Shown here: positions 1-8,369 of the stretch, piece after piece
Layout of the letters: the number at the start of each line of letters is the position of its first letter
Position numbering within the stretch: the first letter of the stretch is position 1
Source: DAOPJM01 sp964490325
GTDB lineage: Bacteria > Bacillota > Clostridia > Christensenellales > CAG-138
Direction: 5' to 3'
DNA: 52,569 nt
NCBI GenBank assembly: GCA_964490325.1
Contig: CAZBBX010000014.1
Span: 1-52,569, forward strand
Made by a program: the position numbers and the translations under genes
Notes under the pieces: generated by a model
Seen by the model: only the letters and a program-made list of their open reading frames with translations
Databases searched by the model: none
Told to the model about the DNA's origin: nothing

Positions 1-1
1 C

Positions 2-430
2 TACGTTGCCCCGCACACCTATGTGGCGCAGGTGCTGAAGATCGTGTATTACACGCCCAACTATGAAAGCGCCTCATCGGATCAAATGATCATTCGCGAT
101 TTCAACATGGCGGATACGATTGCGTATAAGGCCTCCTTTGATATCAGTACGATGGGCGCTTATATCGCGGCGGCAAATACGGTCACAAAGATCCGTGTGA
201 CCATCTATGACAAGACAAGCGGTAAATTGGAGGTCTCCGGAGAGGAGAGCAATCCGTCTTTGACCCGCATAAACTCCGGCATCTATCGCATCTACAAGAT
301 CAGCGGGACGCTGGATCGCAGCGTGCTGTTTGGGAATCTGTCCCGCGGTGTTAAGACGATCTACTTTACGGTGACCTCTTCAACGGGGCGATCCCGCATC
401 GTCTATACGAAGGACTTTACCGTTTCCTGA
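2..430 (+). CDS. 3' end of an unrecognised, probably secreted beta-rich protein (partial)
   Basis: The frame is open to the left edge of the window, so the gene starts outside it; an internal GTG at 23 is not needed as a start. The visible 142 residues alternate hydrophobic and polar positions with many Thr, Ser and Tyr (for example IRVTIYDKTSGKL and TIYFTVTSSTGRSR), as expected for a beta-sandwich surface or extracellular domain. No catalytic motif, membrane segment or anchor is visible. It ends in KDFTVS and is followed by a hairpin terminator. Function unknown; the family cannot be named from this fragment. Confidence 0.7.
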   Translation, partial: YVAPHTYVAQVLKIVYYTPNYESASSDQMIIRDFNMADTIAYKASFDISTMGAYIAAANTVTKIRVTIYDKTSGKLEVSGEESNPSLTRINSGIYRIYKISGTLDRSVLFGNLSRGVKTIYFTVTSSTGRSRIVYTKDFTVS

Positions 431-451
431 CGAAGCACAAAACAGGGCAGG

Positions 452-483
452 AAGGGAGGCGCGCTGCGTCTCCCTTTCTGTTT
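452..483 (+). terminator. Rho-independent terminator after the first gene
   Basis: Arms AAGGGAG (452-458) and CTCCCTT (470-476) enclose a GC-rich loop and are followed by TCTGTTTG. It lies 22 bases after the stop at 430. Confidence 0.55.
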
Positions 484-488
484 GCACG

Positions 489-514
489 AAAAAAGCCCCG
501 TACCAAACGGAGCT
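489..514 (-). terminator. Rho-independent terminator for the minus-strand ABC/zinc-ribbon operon
   Basis: Read on the minus strand, AGCTCCGT (514-507) pairs with ACGGGGCT (501-494, one G-U) and runs into six T. It lies about 30 bases past the stop of the zinc-ribbon gene, so it probably ends the ABC exporter operon. Confidence 0.75.
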
Positions 515-544
515 TGTTAAGTTGATTTTGAATGCCTTACAGCT

Positions 545-946
545 TCAGCCCTTGGGCAGTTCCTTTCCGCAGCCGCGGCAATAACGATAGTCCGCGTCCT
601 CGACGGCGGCGCCGCAGTAGGGGCAGTAACCCGCGCTTGCCTGTGCGGGGGAGGAGGTGCCCTGCTCACTGCTGTCCGCAGAAAAGCGCTGCTCCAAGGG
701 ATCCGTTTCCTCGCCGTTCTCCGTCACATCGAACAGGGAAAAGCGCTGCTTGCTCTTGACGTTATGCAGGTGGTACAGTCCCATCCCCACGCCCATGAGG
801 ATGAACAGTACGCCGAACACGGGAAAGATGAGCGGCGCGCCCATTGACACAGCGCCGATCGTCCAAAGGATCCCGAACACCACGGCGACCACTGCGCCCC
901 AAACGCCCATTAGGGACGGCCCTCTGCCGGGCTTAACGCTTTTCAC
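545..946 (-). CDS. Small membrane protein with C-terminal zinc ribbon
   Basis: A 133-residue protein. I chose the GTG at 946 because AAGGAGG lies seven bases upstream; longer readings only extend into the ABC gene in another frame. Two hydrophobic segments (about residues 14-33 and 40-60) are followed by a charged stretch and a C-terminal zinc ribbon with the pairs CPYC and CRGC. Such proteins are common unassigned membrane proteins of Firmicutes. It begins just after the stop of the upstream ABC gene (969) and is probably the last gene of that operon. It could modulate the exporter, but nothing in the sequence proves this. Confidence 0.75.
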   Translation of the reverse strand: MKSVKPGRGPSLMGVWGAVVAVVFGILWTIGAVSMGAPLIFPVFGVLFILMGVGMGLYHLHNVKSKQRFSLFDVTENGEETDPLEQRFSADSSEQGTSSPAQASAGYCPYCGAAVEDADYRYCRGCGKELPKG

Positions 947-968
947 GAAGCTGCCTCCTTGCCCTCTG

Positions 969-2783
969 TCAATGCAGCAGGGCGTACTGACTGTTGTAGA
1001 TCTCCGCGTAGAAGCCGTTCTGTCGGAGCAGTGCCTCGTGGGTGCCTTGCTCGACGATCTTGCCGTTGTTGACCACAAGGATCACGTCCGCGTCCACGAT
1101 GGTGGACAGGCGGTGCGCAATGACAAAGCTGGTGCGCCCCTTCATCAGCCGATCCATCGTGCGCTGAATGAGGATCTCCGTGCGGGTGTCCACGTTGCTG
1201 GTCGCCTCGTCCAAGATGAGAACGCGGCGGTTGGCAAGGTAGGCGCGTGCAATGGTGAGCAGCTGCTTCTGTCCCGAGGAGATGTTGGTGCTCTCCTCGT
1301 TGATCTTAGTGTCGTAGCCTTCGGGCAGGGTGTCGATGAAGTAATCGATGTGGGCGCGTTTGGCGGCCTCCAAGACCTCCTCCCTTGTGGCGCCCTCCTT
1401 GCCGTAGGCGATGTTCTCATAGATCGTGCCGGAGAACAGCCAAGTGTCCTGCAGCACCATGGAAAAGACGTTCCTTAGGTCGGCGCGATCCATGTCCTGC
1501 GTGTCCACGCCGTCCACAAGGATGCGTCCCGAATCGGGGTCGTAAAAGCGCATCAGCAGGTTTACGATGGTGGTCTTGCCGCCGCCTGTGGGTCCGACGA
1601 TGGCGACCTTCTGCCCCGGCCTTGCGTGGAGGTTCAGGTCGGTGATGAGCGACTTGCTCTTGTCGTAGGAGAAGCAGACGTCCTCGAAGTTCACCCGCCC
1701 CTCTCCCGTAGGCACGCGGTGCGCCTTGGGCGGCTTCAGCTCCTCGCGGTCGAGCAGCTCGTACACACGACCCGCCGAGGCGATGGTGTTTTGGATCATG
1801 CTCACGCCGTTTGCCACGCTCTCCAGCGGCCCCGCCAGCAGCTTGGCATAGAGGATGAACGCGACGACCTCGCCCACGCGCATCACGCCGTTGACCGCCA
1901 GGATGCCGCCAACGATGCAGATGGCGATGTAGCTTAACGAGTTCATCATGGCCACGATGGGCTGCACGATGCCGGAGGTATAGATGCCCTTCTCTAACTT
2001 TTCGGTCAGCTCGTTGCACAGCGCATCATGCCGCGACCGCTGATGCCCCTCCAGATTGAACGCCTTGATGGTGTCGAAGCCCGTATAGTCCTCCTCCGTG
2101 AGGGCGTAGATCTTGCCGTTGAGGGTGCGGGAAGCGGTGTAGTACTTGACGCTCTTTTGCGACAGGCTGACCGACAGGTACATCGACAGCGGCATCAGCG
2201 CCACGACCACCGCCGCAAGCACAGGCTGCAGCATGAAGATGATGACCACGATGCCGATGAGCTTAATAAGCCCCTCAATGATCATGTTGAGGAAGTTGTG
2301 CACGGTGTTGCCCATCACGGACACGTCGTTGGTCATGCGCGAGATGATCTCGCCCGAGGGCGTGTCGTCCACGAACTTGACGGGCAGACGCTTGATCTTG
2401 TCGCTCATGCGAATGCGCATCTCCGCCGTGAAGTGGCGGGAAACGAAGTTGTTCATCAGCAGCATCTGCGAGAGGCTGCAGCCGCCTGCGATCAGGTAGA
2501 CCAGCCCCAGCCACAGGCAGCCCGTGACAAACTCGCTGCGCACGATGAGCTTGCCGTCCGCCCAAAAGTCGTACAGGGAGTCGGTCAGCGACCCCATCAG
2601 CTCAGGCCCAACAAGGGTCATCGCTACGCCGATGATGCTCACTATGGCGGAGACGATCAGCGCGCCCATGATGGGCTTGGTGTCCTTTAGGATGCGTCCG
2701 ATGATCTTGGCGCTCCTTGCCCGTTCCTTCTTCTTATCCTCGCGGCTCTGCGGGGTCTCCTTTGTCTGCTCTTTGTTTGTCAT
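969..2783 (-). CDS. ABC exporter half-transporter, catalytically complete partner (BmrD/TM288-like)
   Basis: A 604-residue membrane-ATPase fusion: six transmembrane segments in the first ~330 residues, then a nucleotide-binding domain. Visible motifs are Walker A GPTGGGKTT (about 395), signature ISSGQKQLLTIARA, Walker B RVLILDEATSNVD with the catalytic Glu, and the H-loop IAHRLST. It overlaps the end of the neighbouring half-transporter gene by four bases (ATGA), so the two are translationally coupled and should form a heterodimer. The family exports drugs or lipids. Its ISSGQ replaces the usual LSGGQ, so one composite ATP site is non-consensus in the signature. The substrate is unknown. Confidence 0.93.
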   Translation of the reverse strand: MTNKEQTKETPQSREDKKKERARSAKIIGRILKDTKPIMGALIVSAIVSIIGVAMTLVGPELMGSLTDSLYDFWADGKLIVRSEFVTGCLWLGLVYLIAGGCSLSQMLLMNNFVSRHFTAEMRIRMSDKIKRLPVKFVDDTPSGEIISRMTNDVSVMGNTVHNFLNMIIEGLIKLIGIVVIIFMLQPVLAAVVVALMPLSMYLSVSLSQKSVKYYTASRTLNGKIYALTEEDYTGFDTIKAFNLEGHQRSRHDALCNELTEKLEKGIYTSGIVQPIVAMMNSLSYIAICIVGGILAVNGVMRVGEVVAFILYAKLLAGPLESVANGVSMIQNTIASAGRVYELLDREELKPPKAHRVPTGEGRVNFEDVCFSYDKSKSLITDLNLHARPGQKVAIVGPTGGGKTTIVNLLMRFYDPDSGRILVDGVDTQDMDRADLRNVFSMVLQDTWLFSGTIYENIAYGKEGATREEVLEAAKRAHIDYFIDTLPEGYDTKINEESTNISSGQKQLLTIARAYLANRRVLILDEATSNVDTRTEILIQRTMDRLMKGRTSFVIAHRLSTIVDADVILVVNNGKIVEQGTHEALLRQNGFYAEIYNSQYALLH

Positions 2784-4498
2784 GCGCGCTTCCCTCCCAA
2801 CTGGGAATCATAGATCTCCCGATAGATGGAGCAGCTTTCCAGCAGCTCCTCATGCGTGCCTGCGCCCACGATCTGTCCCCTGTCCATGACATAGACCTTG
2901 TCGCAGCGCATGGCGGTGGCAGCCCGCTGCGTGACGATCAGCTGGGTCTTGCCCTCCAGATAGTGGTTCAGCTCACGGCGCAGCTTGCTCTCCGTCAGAT
3001 AGTCCAGCGCGGAGAAGCTGTCGTCAAAGACATAGACCGAGGCGGGCTTTAGGATGGTGCGCGCAATGTTGATGCGCTGCTTCTGTCCGCCCGAAAGGTT
3101 GGCGCCCGCCTGCGTGAGCAGATAGCCGTAGCCGCCCTCCTGCTCCATGATGAAGTCGTGGATCTGCGCGATGCGCGTCACCTCGTCCAGCTCCGCGTCG
3201 GTGGCGTCGGGCTTGCCCATGCGCAGGTTCTCGCCGATGGTGCCCTCGAAGATCATGCTCTTTTGCAGCGCGATGGACACGTTGTCGCGAACGGTCTCGC
3301 TGTTCACAGTCGTATAGTCCCGTCCGCCCAAGCGGATGCTGCCCTCCGTGGGGTGGTAAAAGTCCATGATGAGCCTTGCCACGCTGGTCTTGCCGCTGCC
3401 CGTTCCGCCGATGATCGCGGCGACCTCGCCCGGATGAATGTCGATGTTGACATCCCGCAGGGCAGGCGCCTCCGCGTCGGGGTAATAGAAGCTGACGTGA
3501 TCCATGCAAACGGAGCCATCCAAGGTCTCGCCGCTCGATACGCCCTGCGGCAGACCCTGCATACGCAGCACCTCGCCCACACGGTTGATGCACACGCGAA
3601 GGTGGGGGATCCACGCGATCGTCCAAGAGAGGATCAGCAGCGCGTTCATGATGAGCGCAACATATTGGATGGTGGCGATGATGCCGCCTGCCGTCAGCGT
3701 CGCTTCCGTCTGTAAGCGGACGGAGCCGATGTACAGCATCACAACGGTCGCCAGATTCAGCAGCAGGATGGCAAGGGGGTTGATCGTACCCGCCCGCACG
3801 TTCGCCTTGATGATGTTGTCCGCCATCTCATGCGTGGCATAGGCGATGCGCTCATGCTCGTGATCCTCCTTGTCAAAGGCACGGATGACGCGGATACCCG
3901 ACAGACGCTCGCGCACGACGCGGTTTTGCATGTCGATGTACTTGTCGGACTGCTCCCAGAGCTTGCCCATGTTCTTGGTCACCAAGCGGACGATGAACAA
4001 TACGAGGGGCGCAATGACCACCAGCACCAGCGCCAGCAGCCAGTCCGTGGCAAAGGCCAAGGCACAGCCGCCGATGAAGTAGATGGGCACGACCGCCAGC
4101 ACATACATGAAGCTGGAGGAGGCGTCCTGCAGCATGAACACGTCCTCGGTGGAACGCGTCAGCAGACTGGAGGTGCCGACCTTGCCAAACTCCTCAAAGG
4201 AGAGGGTGTTGACCTTGCGGAACACCTCCTTTTGCACGGAGCGGGTGAAGTTGGACGAGACGTAGGCGTTCACCTTGGTCACCAGTATGCCGCACAGCAG
4301 CGCAGCCGCCGCAAGACCCAGCATCACAAGCCCCATCTTGATGATGTAGTCCATGTCCTTGTTGGTGATGCCTGTGTTGACGATGGCGCTCATGACGGTG
4401 GGCATTAAAAGCCCCGAAAGCGTCATGATCACGTACAGGAAGCACATCAGCGCCAAGCGGCCGCGATAGGGCTTCATATACCGTAAAAGATCCTTCAT
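2780..4498 (-). CDS. ABC exporter half-transporter, degenerate-site partner (BmrC/TM287-like)
   Basis: A 572-residue fusion of six membrane segments and an ATPase domain. I start at the ATG at 4498 (MKDLLRYMKPYRG), the usual beginning of this family; an in-frame ATG at 4540 would add 14 poor residues. Walker A is GGTGSGKTS (about 362) and the signature is LSGGQKQRINIARTI. Walker B reads VFDDSFSALD, with Asp in place of the catalytic Glu, and the H-loop position reads VTQRAAT, with Gln in place of His. This asymmetry is the hallmark of heterodimeric exporters such as BmrCD and TM287/288. The gene follows a leader ORF and terminator (4644-4832) that probably control the operon. Confidence 0.93.
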   Translation of the reverse strand: MKDLLRYMKPYRGRLALMCFLYVIMTLSGLLMPTVMSAIVNTGITNKDMDYIIKMGLVMLGLAAAALLCGILVTKVNAYVSSNFTRSVQKEVFRKVNTLSFEEFGKVGTSSLLTRSTEDVFMLQDASSSFMYVLAVVPIYFIGGCALAFATDWLLALVLVVIAPLVLFIVRLVTKNMGKLWEQSDKYIDMQNRVVRERLSGIRVIRAFDKEDHEHERIAYATHEMADNIIKANVRAGTINPLAILLLNLATVVMLYIGSVRLQTEATLTAGGIIATIQYVALIMNALLILSWTIAWIPHLRVCINRVGEVLRMQGLPQGVSSGETLDGSVCMDHVSFYYPDAEAPALRDVNIDIHPGEVAAIIGGTGSGKTSVARLIMDFYHPTEGSIRLGGRDYTTVNSETVRDNVSIALQKSMIFEGTIGENLRMGKPDATDAELDEVTRIAQIHDFIMEQEGGYGYLLTQAGANLSGGQKQRINIARTILKPASVYVFDDSFSALDYLTESKLRRELNHYLEGKTQLIVTQRAATAMRCDKVYVMDRGQIVGAGTHEELLESCSIYREIYDSQLGGKRA

Positions 4499-4643
4499 AT
4501 ATACCTCTGTTCCTCCATGGAAGCGTGACTGCCTGCGCACAGCGTAACAAAACGCTTGCTCTTACGCAACAGCCCGTTGGTTGTTCTTTTCATCGGCGTG
4601 GTTGCGCGGCTCACAAGGCACGGTTGAACACACCAAAGGCGAC

Positions 4644-4672
4644 AAAAAAACGGCGGGGAACCTCCCCACCGC
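4644..4672 (-). terminator. Attenuator terminator in the ABC exporter leader
   Basis: On the minus strand, GCGGTGGGGA pairs across a two-base loop with TTCCCCGCCG and is followed by seven T (4650-4644). It lies between the leader ORF stop (4703) and the ABC start (4498), where a terminator makes sense only if it is conditional. Its 5' arm begins with CTGCGG, and the preceding GCAG (read from 4696 downward) could pair with CTGC to disturb the stem. That competing pairing is short and was judged by eye. Confidence 0.8.
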
Positions 4673-4702
4673 AGATGTAAAGCGTGTCTGACTGCTTCCG
4701 TT

Positions 4703-4771
4703 TTACACGGATTCGGAGAAGGAACGGCCAAAAATTGTGACATTGCTGCCCGCGAGCTTCGTAAGGATCAT
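4703..4771 (-). CDS. Putative 22-residue leader peptide of the ABC exporter operon
   Basis: ATG at 4771 is preceded by AAAGGGGG about nine bases upstream, and the ORF ends with TAA at 4703. The peptide begins MILTKLAGSNVT and ends SFSESV. It lies between a good promoter (4804-4832) and a strong terminator (4644-4672) ahead of the exporter genes. In Bacillus subtilis the related bmrCD exporter is controlled by translation of the short bmrB ORF in front of a terminator, which is the same layout; the sequences were not compared. That translation controls readthrough here is inference. Confidence 0.55.
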   Translation of the reverse strand: MILTKLAGSNVTIFGRSFSESV

Positions 4772-4803
4772 CAAAACCGTCCCCCTTTCCTAATTTCTTG
4801 GTA

Positions 4804-4832
4804 AGCATACCATATGGAAAGGAACATTGCAA
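4804..4832 (-). promoter_or_regulatory. Sigma-A-type promoter for the ABC exporter leader
   Basis: Minus strand: -35 TTGCAA (4832-4827), 17-base spacer, -10 TATGCT (4809-4804). The predicted start lies about 25 bases before the leader ORF. Confidence 0.6.
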
Positions 4833-4930
4833 GCAGAAAATCCGCGTTTTTCCGTATTTTTATGAATTATTTCAGCAAGAGCGTAACCCATCCACCCACC
4901 GTGCGGACGCAACTTCCTCTCGACCACATC

Positions 4931-5105
4931 CTGTAGGGGCGGAACCCATCCGCCCGCTGTGCGGCGGAAATGATGTGTCGCCATTGGCGGCATGATGCGG
5001 CAGACCTCCGTCTGCCATGATGTGTTGCGCCCATGGCGCAACAGGATGTTAAGCGTGTCCCGCACGCAAGACGCGCTTAGTTCATGTGGCTTTGCACAGC
5101 CAAGC
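4931..5105. repeat. Dispersed structured repeat, copy 1
   Basis: About 175 bases that recur at 23359-23535 with roughly four of five bases matching by eye. Both copies start with GTAGGGGCGGA and contain the same chain of small hairpins: CGCCATTGGCG, GCAGACCTCCGTCTGC, TTGCGCCCATGGCGCAA, then AAGCGTGT..GACGCGCTT. Read on the minus strand, both copies keep an open frame containing ELSASCV-DTL-ILL. The element is followed by a short tandem GTTCACT run (5106-5140). It is probably a non-autonomous repeat; no transposase is present. Confidence 0.7.
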
Positions 5106-5609
5106 GATCTGAACTGTTCACTGTTCACTGTTCACCGTTCGCTCCCCTCACGCCCGCCCCGAATTTTCCCAAAAAACAAAGATCCCTCCCCGAAACAAAG
5201 GGAGGGTGAGGAAGAAGGAGCCGCGTATCGCGAGGAGTTCGCTTACGCGGAAATGGGAAACGGTCGCTCCCATTGCGTTTGGGAGCAACGGTCAAGAGGC
5301 TGTCCGCTTTGCGGCAGGGGAAGCCGACCAAGCGAGTACGGGAAGGAGGGGACCTTCCGAAATGTGTACCGCCGGATGCGGACACGCTTCCCATAAAGCG
5401 TTGGCCTCGTCTTTGGGGCTTTGGCCTTCGCTTGTGGTCAGTATAGCTTTTTTCGTGGGCTTGTCAAGCGAGAAAATGCCGAATTTACCGAGGCTTTACC
5501 CACTTTACAAATTTCTTTCCCATAGCGTCCAAATCAGAGGAAGGATCTACCAAACGCATGCGTATAACGGCAGCCGATACCGATATGCCGTTGCCTTATG
5601 CACGATCGT
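5106..5609. other. Intergenic stretch without a supported gene
   Basis: It holds a GTTCACT-type tandem run, a hairpin CCCTCCC..GGGAGGG (5183-5205) and GC-rich sequence with many short inverted repeats. The open frames in it lack ribosome sites and protein-like composition. It may be a continuation of the mobile repeat. I see no gene. Confidence 0.5.
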
Positions 5610-6365
5610 TCAGCTCTGCTCCCCCTCCGTACCCTCGTCAAAATGATAGCGCCTGCGTCCACGCGTGCTTTCCCCATACTGGATCGCGGCAGCGGGGCAG
5701 TAGGAGATACAGGCCATGCACTGCGTGCAATGCTTTTTCGTGTAGACGGGACGACCGTCCACCATTTGGATGGCCTGCGCAGGGCAGCGCTTGGCGCAAA
5801 GGCCGCAGCCGATGCAGCTTTCGTCCATGGAAAAGGGCTTGGTCGACAGCGCAAAGCCGCGAAAGAGGGGGTTTATCAGCCCCGTTTTGAGGCGCGGCGC
5901 CTTGCCCCTCCACACGTCAAAGACGGGGACGCGTTCGTCGATCAGGCGGGCAATGCGCGGCAGACGCTCGTTTGCAAGCGCGATCTTGCTTTGCTCCACG
6001 GCGGGGGGATCCGCATCGTACATGGGAATGTAGTTGTTCGGCATGGCGATGGACCACGCGGCCTTGAGCGGTACGCGCCGTTTGAGCCTGCCCATGGCCT
6101 GCCCCGCATCGTCGCCGCAGGTGCAGACGGCGTAGACATAGGTCTCGCTTGTTGGCTTCAGCAGGCGTGCAAAGTCCATGACGGGCTTGGGCGGCGCCCA
6201 AGCGTGGATGGGAAAGACCAGCCCGATTGCCTCGCCATAGGCGGGAGGCGGCACGCTGCCCTGTCTCAGCAGCGGGACGAGATCCTGCGCGGCATCCTTG
6301 GTGAGCGTGGCAAGCTGCTTTGCAACATAGCGGGAGTTCCCCGTACCCGAAAAATAGTAGAGCAT
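5610..6365 (-). CDS. EFR1-type flavodoxin/2[4Fe-4S] ferredoxin fusion protein
   Basis: A 251-residue protein; ATG at 6365 has AAAGGGG upstream and starts MLYYFSGTGNSRYVAK, the FMN phosphate-binding loop of flavodoxins. The N-terminal ~170 residues form the flavodoxin-like domain. Two [4Fe-4S] motifs follow, CIGCGLCAKRCP (about 183-194) and CTQCMACISYCP (about 211-222), as in the EFR1 ferrodoxin family. It should carry electrons between FMN and iron-sulfur clusters in the cytoplasm; the partner is unknown. The longer reading upstream of 6365 has no protein-like content. Confidence 0.88.
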   Translation of the reverse strand: MLYYFSGTGNSRYVAKQLATLTKDAAQDLVPLLRQGSVPPPAYGEAIGLVFPIHAWAPPKPVMDFARLLKPTSETYVYAVCTCGDDAGQAMGRLKRRVPLKAAWSIAMPNNYIPMYDADPPAVEQSKIALANERLPRIARLIDERVPVFDVWRGKAPRLKTGLINPLFRGFALSTKPFSMDESCIGCGLCAKRCPAQAIQMVDGRPVYTKKHCTQCMACISYCPAAAIQYGESTRGRRRYHFDEGTEGEQS

Positions 6366-6592
6366 ACAAAACCCCTTTCCCCGCAGCGGCGCGGACTGAG
6401 ACCCTAAAGCAAGTATAGCGCAGCAGGGCGGATCCCGCAACAAAAAATCCCGTCTGCAGTGGCAAAGACGGTGGTAAAGCGGCAAGGCGTGGTTCCGTTT
6501 TGGCAAGCGCAGAGCCCTCCTGCCGCCAAACGACCGCGAGGCCCCGCGCCATGCGGAGCCTCGAAGCCTTTTGATCTGTTTGCTGTATCGGC

Positions 6593-8134
6593 TTAGGAGA
6601 AGTTCACCTCATAGATCGTGTAGGTACCGCCGCTGTAGGCGTAGATATAGCCGTTCGCGTACAGGATTTCGTCATAGCCCGCGTCCAGCAGCTTCTTGCC
6701 CGTCAGGGTCTCGTACAGCGCGTAGCCGTTTGCCGTGGTGCGTACCGCCGCAAGGAAGGGACCGATGCCCTCAAAGGCGTCGGTGCTGTCCGTCTTGACG
6801 TCGTTGATGTGCAGGGAGCATTCCGCCGTCTGCATGTTGTACAGGTTGATGCTGCCCGAGCCCATATTGCCCCAGACCTGATATTCAGGATCGCCCTTCA
6901 CGTCCGTGGCAACAATGGTGCCGCGCTTGTTCACAACATCATAGGTTCCGTCATATTTTTTCACGGTGACATAGCCATTGCTGCCCTTGGTGTAAGTGTC
7001 GTACTCGCAGACCTTCTTGCCCTGCATGGTGTACAGATTGTCATGGCTGAAGAGCAGGCTATCCCAGCAGCATTCACTGACATATTCACCATTGGGCAGC
7101 GTGAACAGCGTCTTTCCGCTGCGGTCACAAATGTCGTAACCGTCGCTGATAGAGACCTTAAAGTACTGATCCGTGCCGTCGATGAAGCCCAGATTCAGAC
7201 GAACGTCCGATACCACGTTCAGTTCCTCGTCATACAGGACGGTGTGGTATCCGCCGTTTACATATTCCTGTTGCTTGATCAGCTCGTTGCTGACGTCATA
7301 CGCCTGCGTGATGGCGTCGCCGTTGGCGTCATAGAGGACGGAACCGTCAAAGAAGTACTGCCCGCAGGCGCTTATGCAGTAATTGCTTGTCGTCATGCGG
7401 ATATTTGGCATAAAGCGACCCAGCACCATGTCGTAGACGAGCATGTAGCCTTCATAGAATACTTCATTGCCACCCAAAATGTCACGACTGCGTATCAGGG
7501 CGTCCTCCTTATTGGTGGTCGTATTCGTGGCATAGCCCACCAACAGATAGCGGTCGTTGAGCTGCTTGATGATGGCCGCCGAGCATTCGAGTATGGTGTT
7601 TGCATACAGATCCACCACACCCGTGTTGTTTGCGCTGCCGTTGGCACAGGTCACCTCATACAGGCCGCTGTAGTCGTAATCCAGCAGCTCCACGGAGGAA
7701 TACTGCAGACCCGTGTCCCTGCTGCCGTCCAAGGCAACGATGCCGCTGCGGTCAACGCTGTAATCTTGGTAGTACACGCCGCCGTTGTCATAATAGGTGG
7801 TTTGCAGTTCCCTTGACGTCTCTCCCACCTTGGTCAGGGAGATGGACGAGAAGCTTTCGGGAACAGTGTGATACTGCGCAACGCCCAACACGGCATCGCT
7901 TGCGCTGTCGTCCGTTTGGGTGGACTGCGGCGCGGCGGTGTTCTCGGCCGTGGGTTCGCTTGTCTTCTCGGCCGGGGGCACGAGGGTCTCAAGAGCGGGA
8001 ACAAAGGATTGCTCGCCACCCTCTGTCTGGCTGTTAATCGCTTCCTGCAATTCACTGAGGCTGTGCGCCCCGCCACAGGACAGCGACGCCGCAACGAGCA
8101 ACAGACAGAGGAATAGGATCCACATGCGTTTCAT
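6593..8134 (-). CDS. Putative lipoprotein with repeated YD..G beta motifs
   Basis: A 513-residue protein with ATG at 8134 and GGAGG eight bases upstream. The N-terminus MKRMWILFLCLLLVAASLSC is a signal peptide with a candidate lipoprotein Cys near residue 20 (the -3 position is Ser, so the lipobox is imperfect). A Thr/Glu/Pro-rich linker to about residue 75 leads into a long beta-rich domain with recurring units such as LYDANGD, ICDRSGKTLF and VVNKRGTIVA. These resemble WG/KWG-type repeats that form propeller-like folds. It faces away from the spoIIIA operon. Function unknown; probably surface-anchored. Confidence 0.75.
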   Translation of the reverse strand: MKRMWILFLCLLLVAASLSCGGAHSLSELQEAINSQTEGGEQSFVPALETLVPPAEKTSEPTAENTAAPQSTQTDDSASDAVLGVAQYHTVPESFSSISLTKVGETSRELQTTYYDNGGVYYQDYSVDRSGIVALDGSRDTGLQYSSVELLDYDYSGLYEVTCANGSANNTGVVDLYANTILECSAAIIKQLNDRYLLVGYATNTTTNKEDALIRSRDILGGNEVFYEGYMLVYDMVLGRFMPNIRMTTSNYCISACGQYFFDGSVLYDANGDAITQAYDVSNELIKQQEYVNGGYHTVLYDEELNVVSDVRLNLGFIDGTDQYFKVSISDGYDICDRSGKTLFTLPNGEYVSECCWDSLLFSHDNLYTMQGKKVCEYDTYTKGSNGYVTVKKYDGTYDVVNKRGTIVATDVKGDPEYQVWGNMGSGSINLYNMQTAECSLHINDVKTDSTDAFEGIGPFLAAVRTTANGYALYETLTGKKLLDAGYDEILYANGYIYAYSGGTYTIYEVNFS

Positions 8135-8369
8135 AAGATACCTCCATAAATATGATGCATTCCCTCGATACAAGTATAGCAAACTTTGTCGATTCGGGCT
8201 GTGATAATTATGCACAATAAATGGCATATTTTGCAGGTGGCAAAAATATGAAAATACCCTTATTAAAAAAGCGTATCGGTGAACGCAGACCCTTTCCGTT
8301 GGGCGGCATAGTTCGTCCGCGGACGCATAGGGTAGAGAGGGGACAGGCGTCCCGCCAAGGAGTATCGCC
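8135..8369. other. Divergent intergenic region before spoIIIAA
   Basis: AT-rich between about 8150 and 8270. On the minus strand a TATACT box (8179-8174) fits the lipoprotein gene, but no clear -35 accompanies it. On the plus strand GCATATT followed by ATATGAAAAT (about 8222-8255) is a loose match to a sigma-E-type promoter, which spoIIIA operons normally use. The match is weak and decides nothing. Confidence 0.35.

Noticed and set aside
4790..5128. 112-codon minus-strand ORF over repeat copy 1
   Set aside because: Its conserved part is the dispersed repeat itself, both ends differ between copies, and no ribosome site is present.
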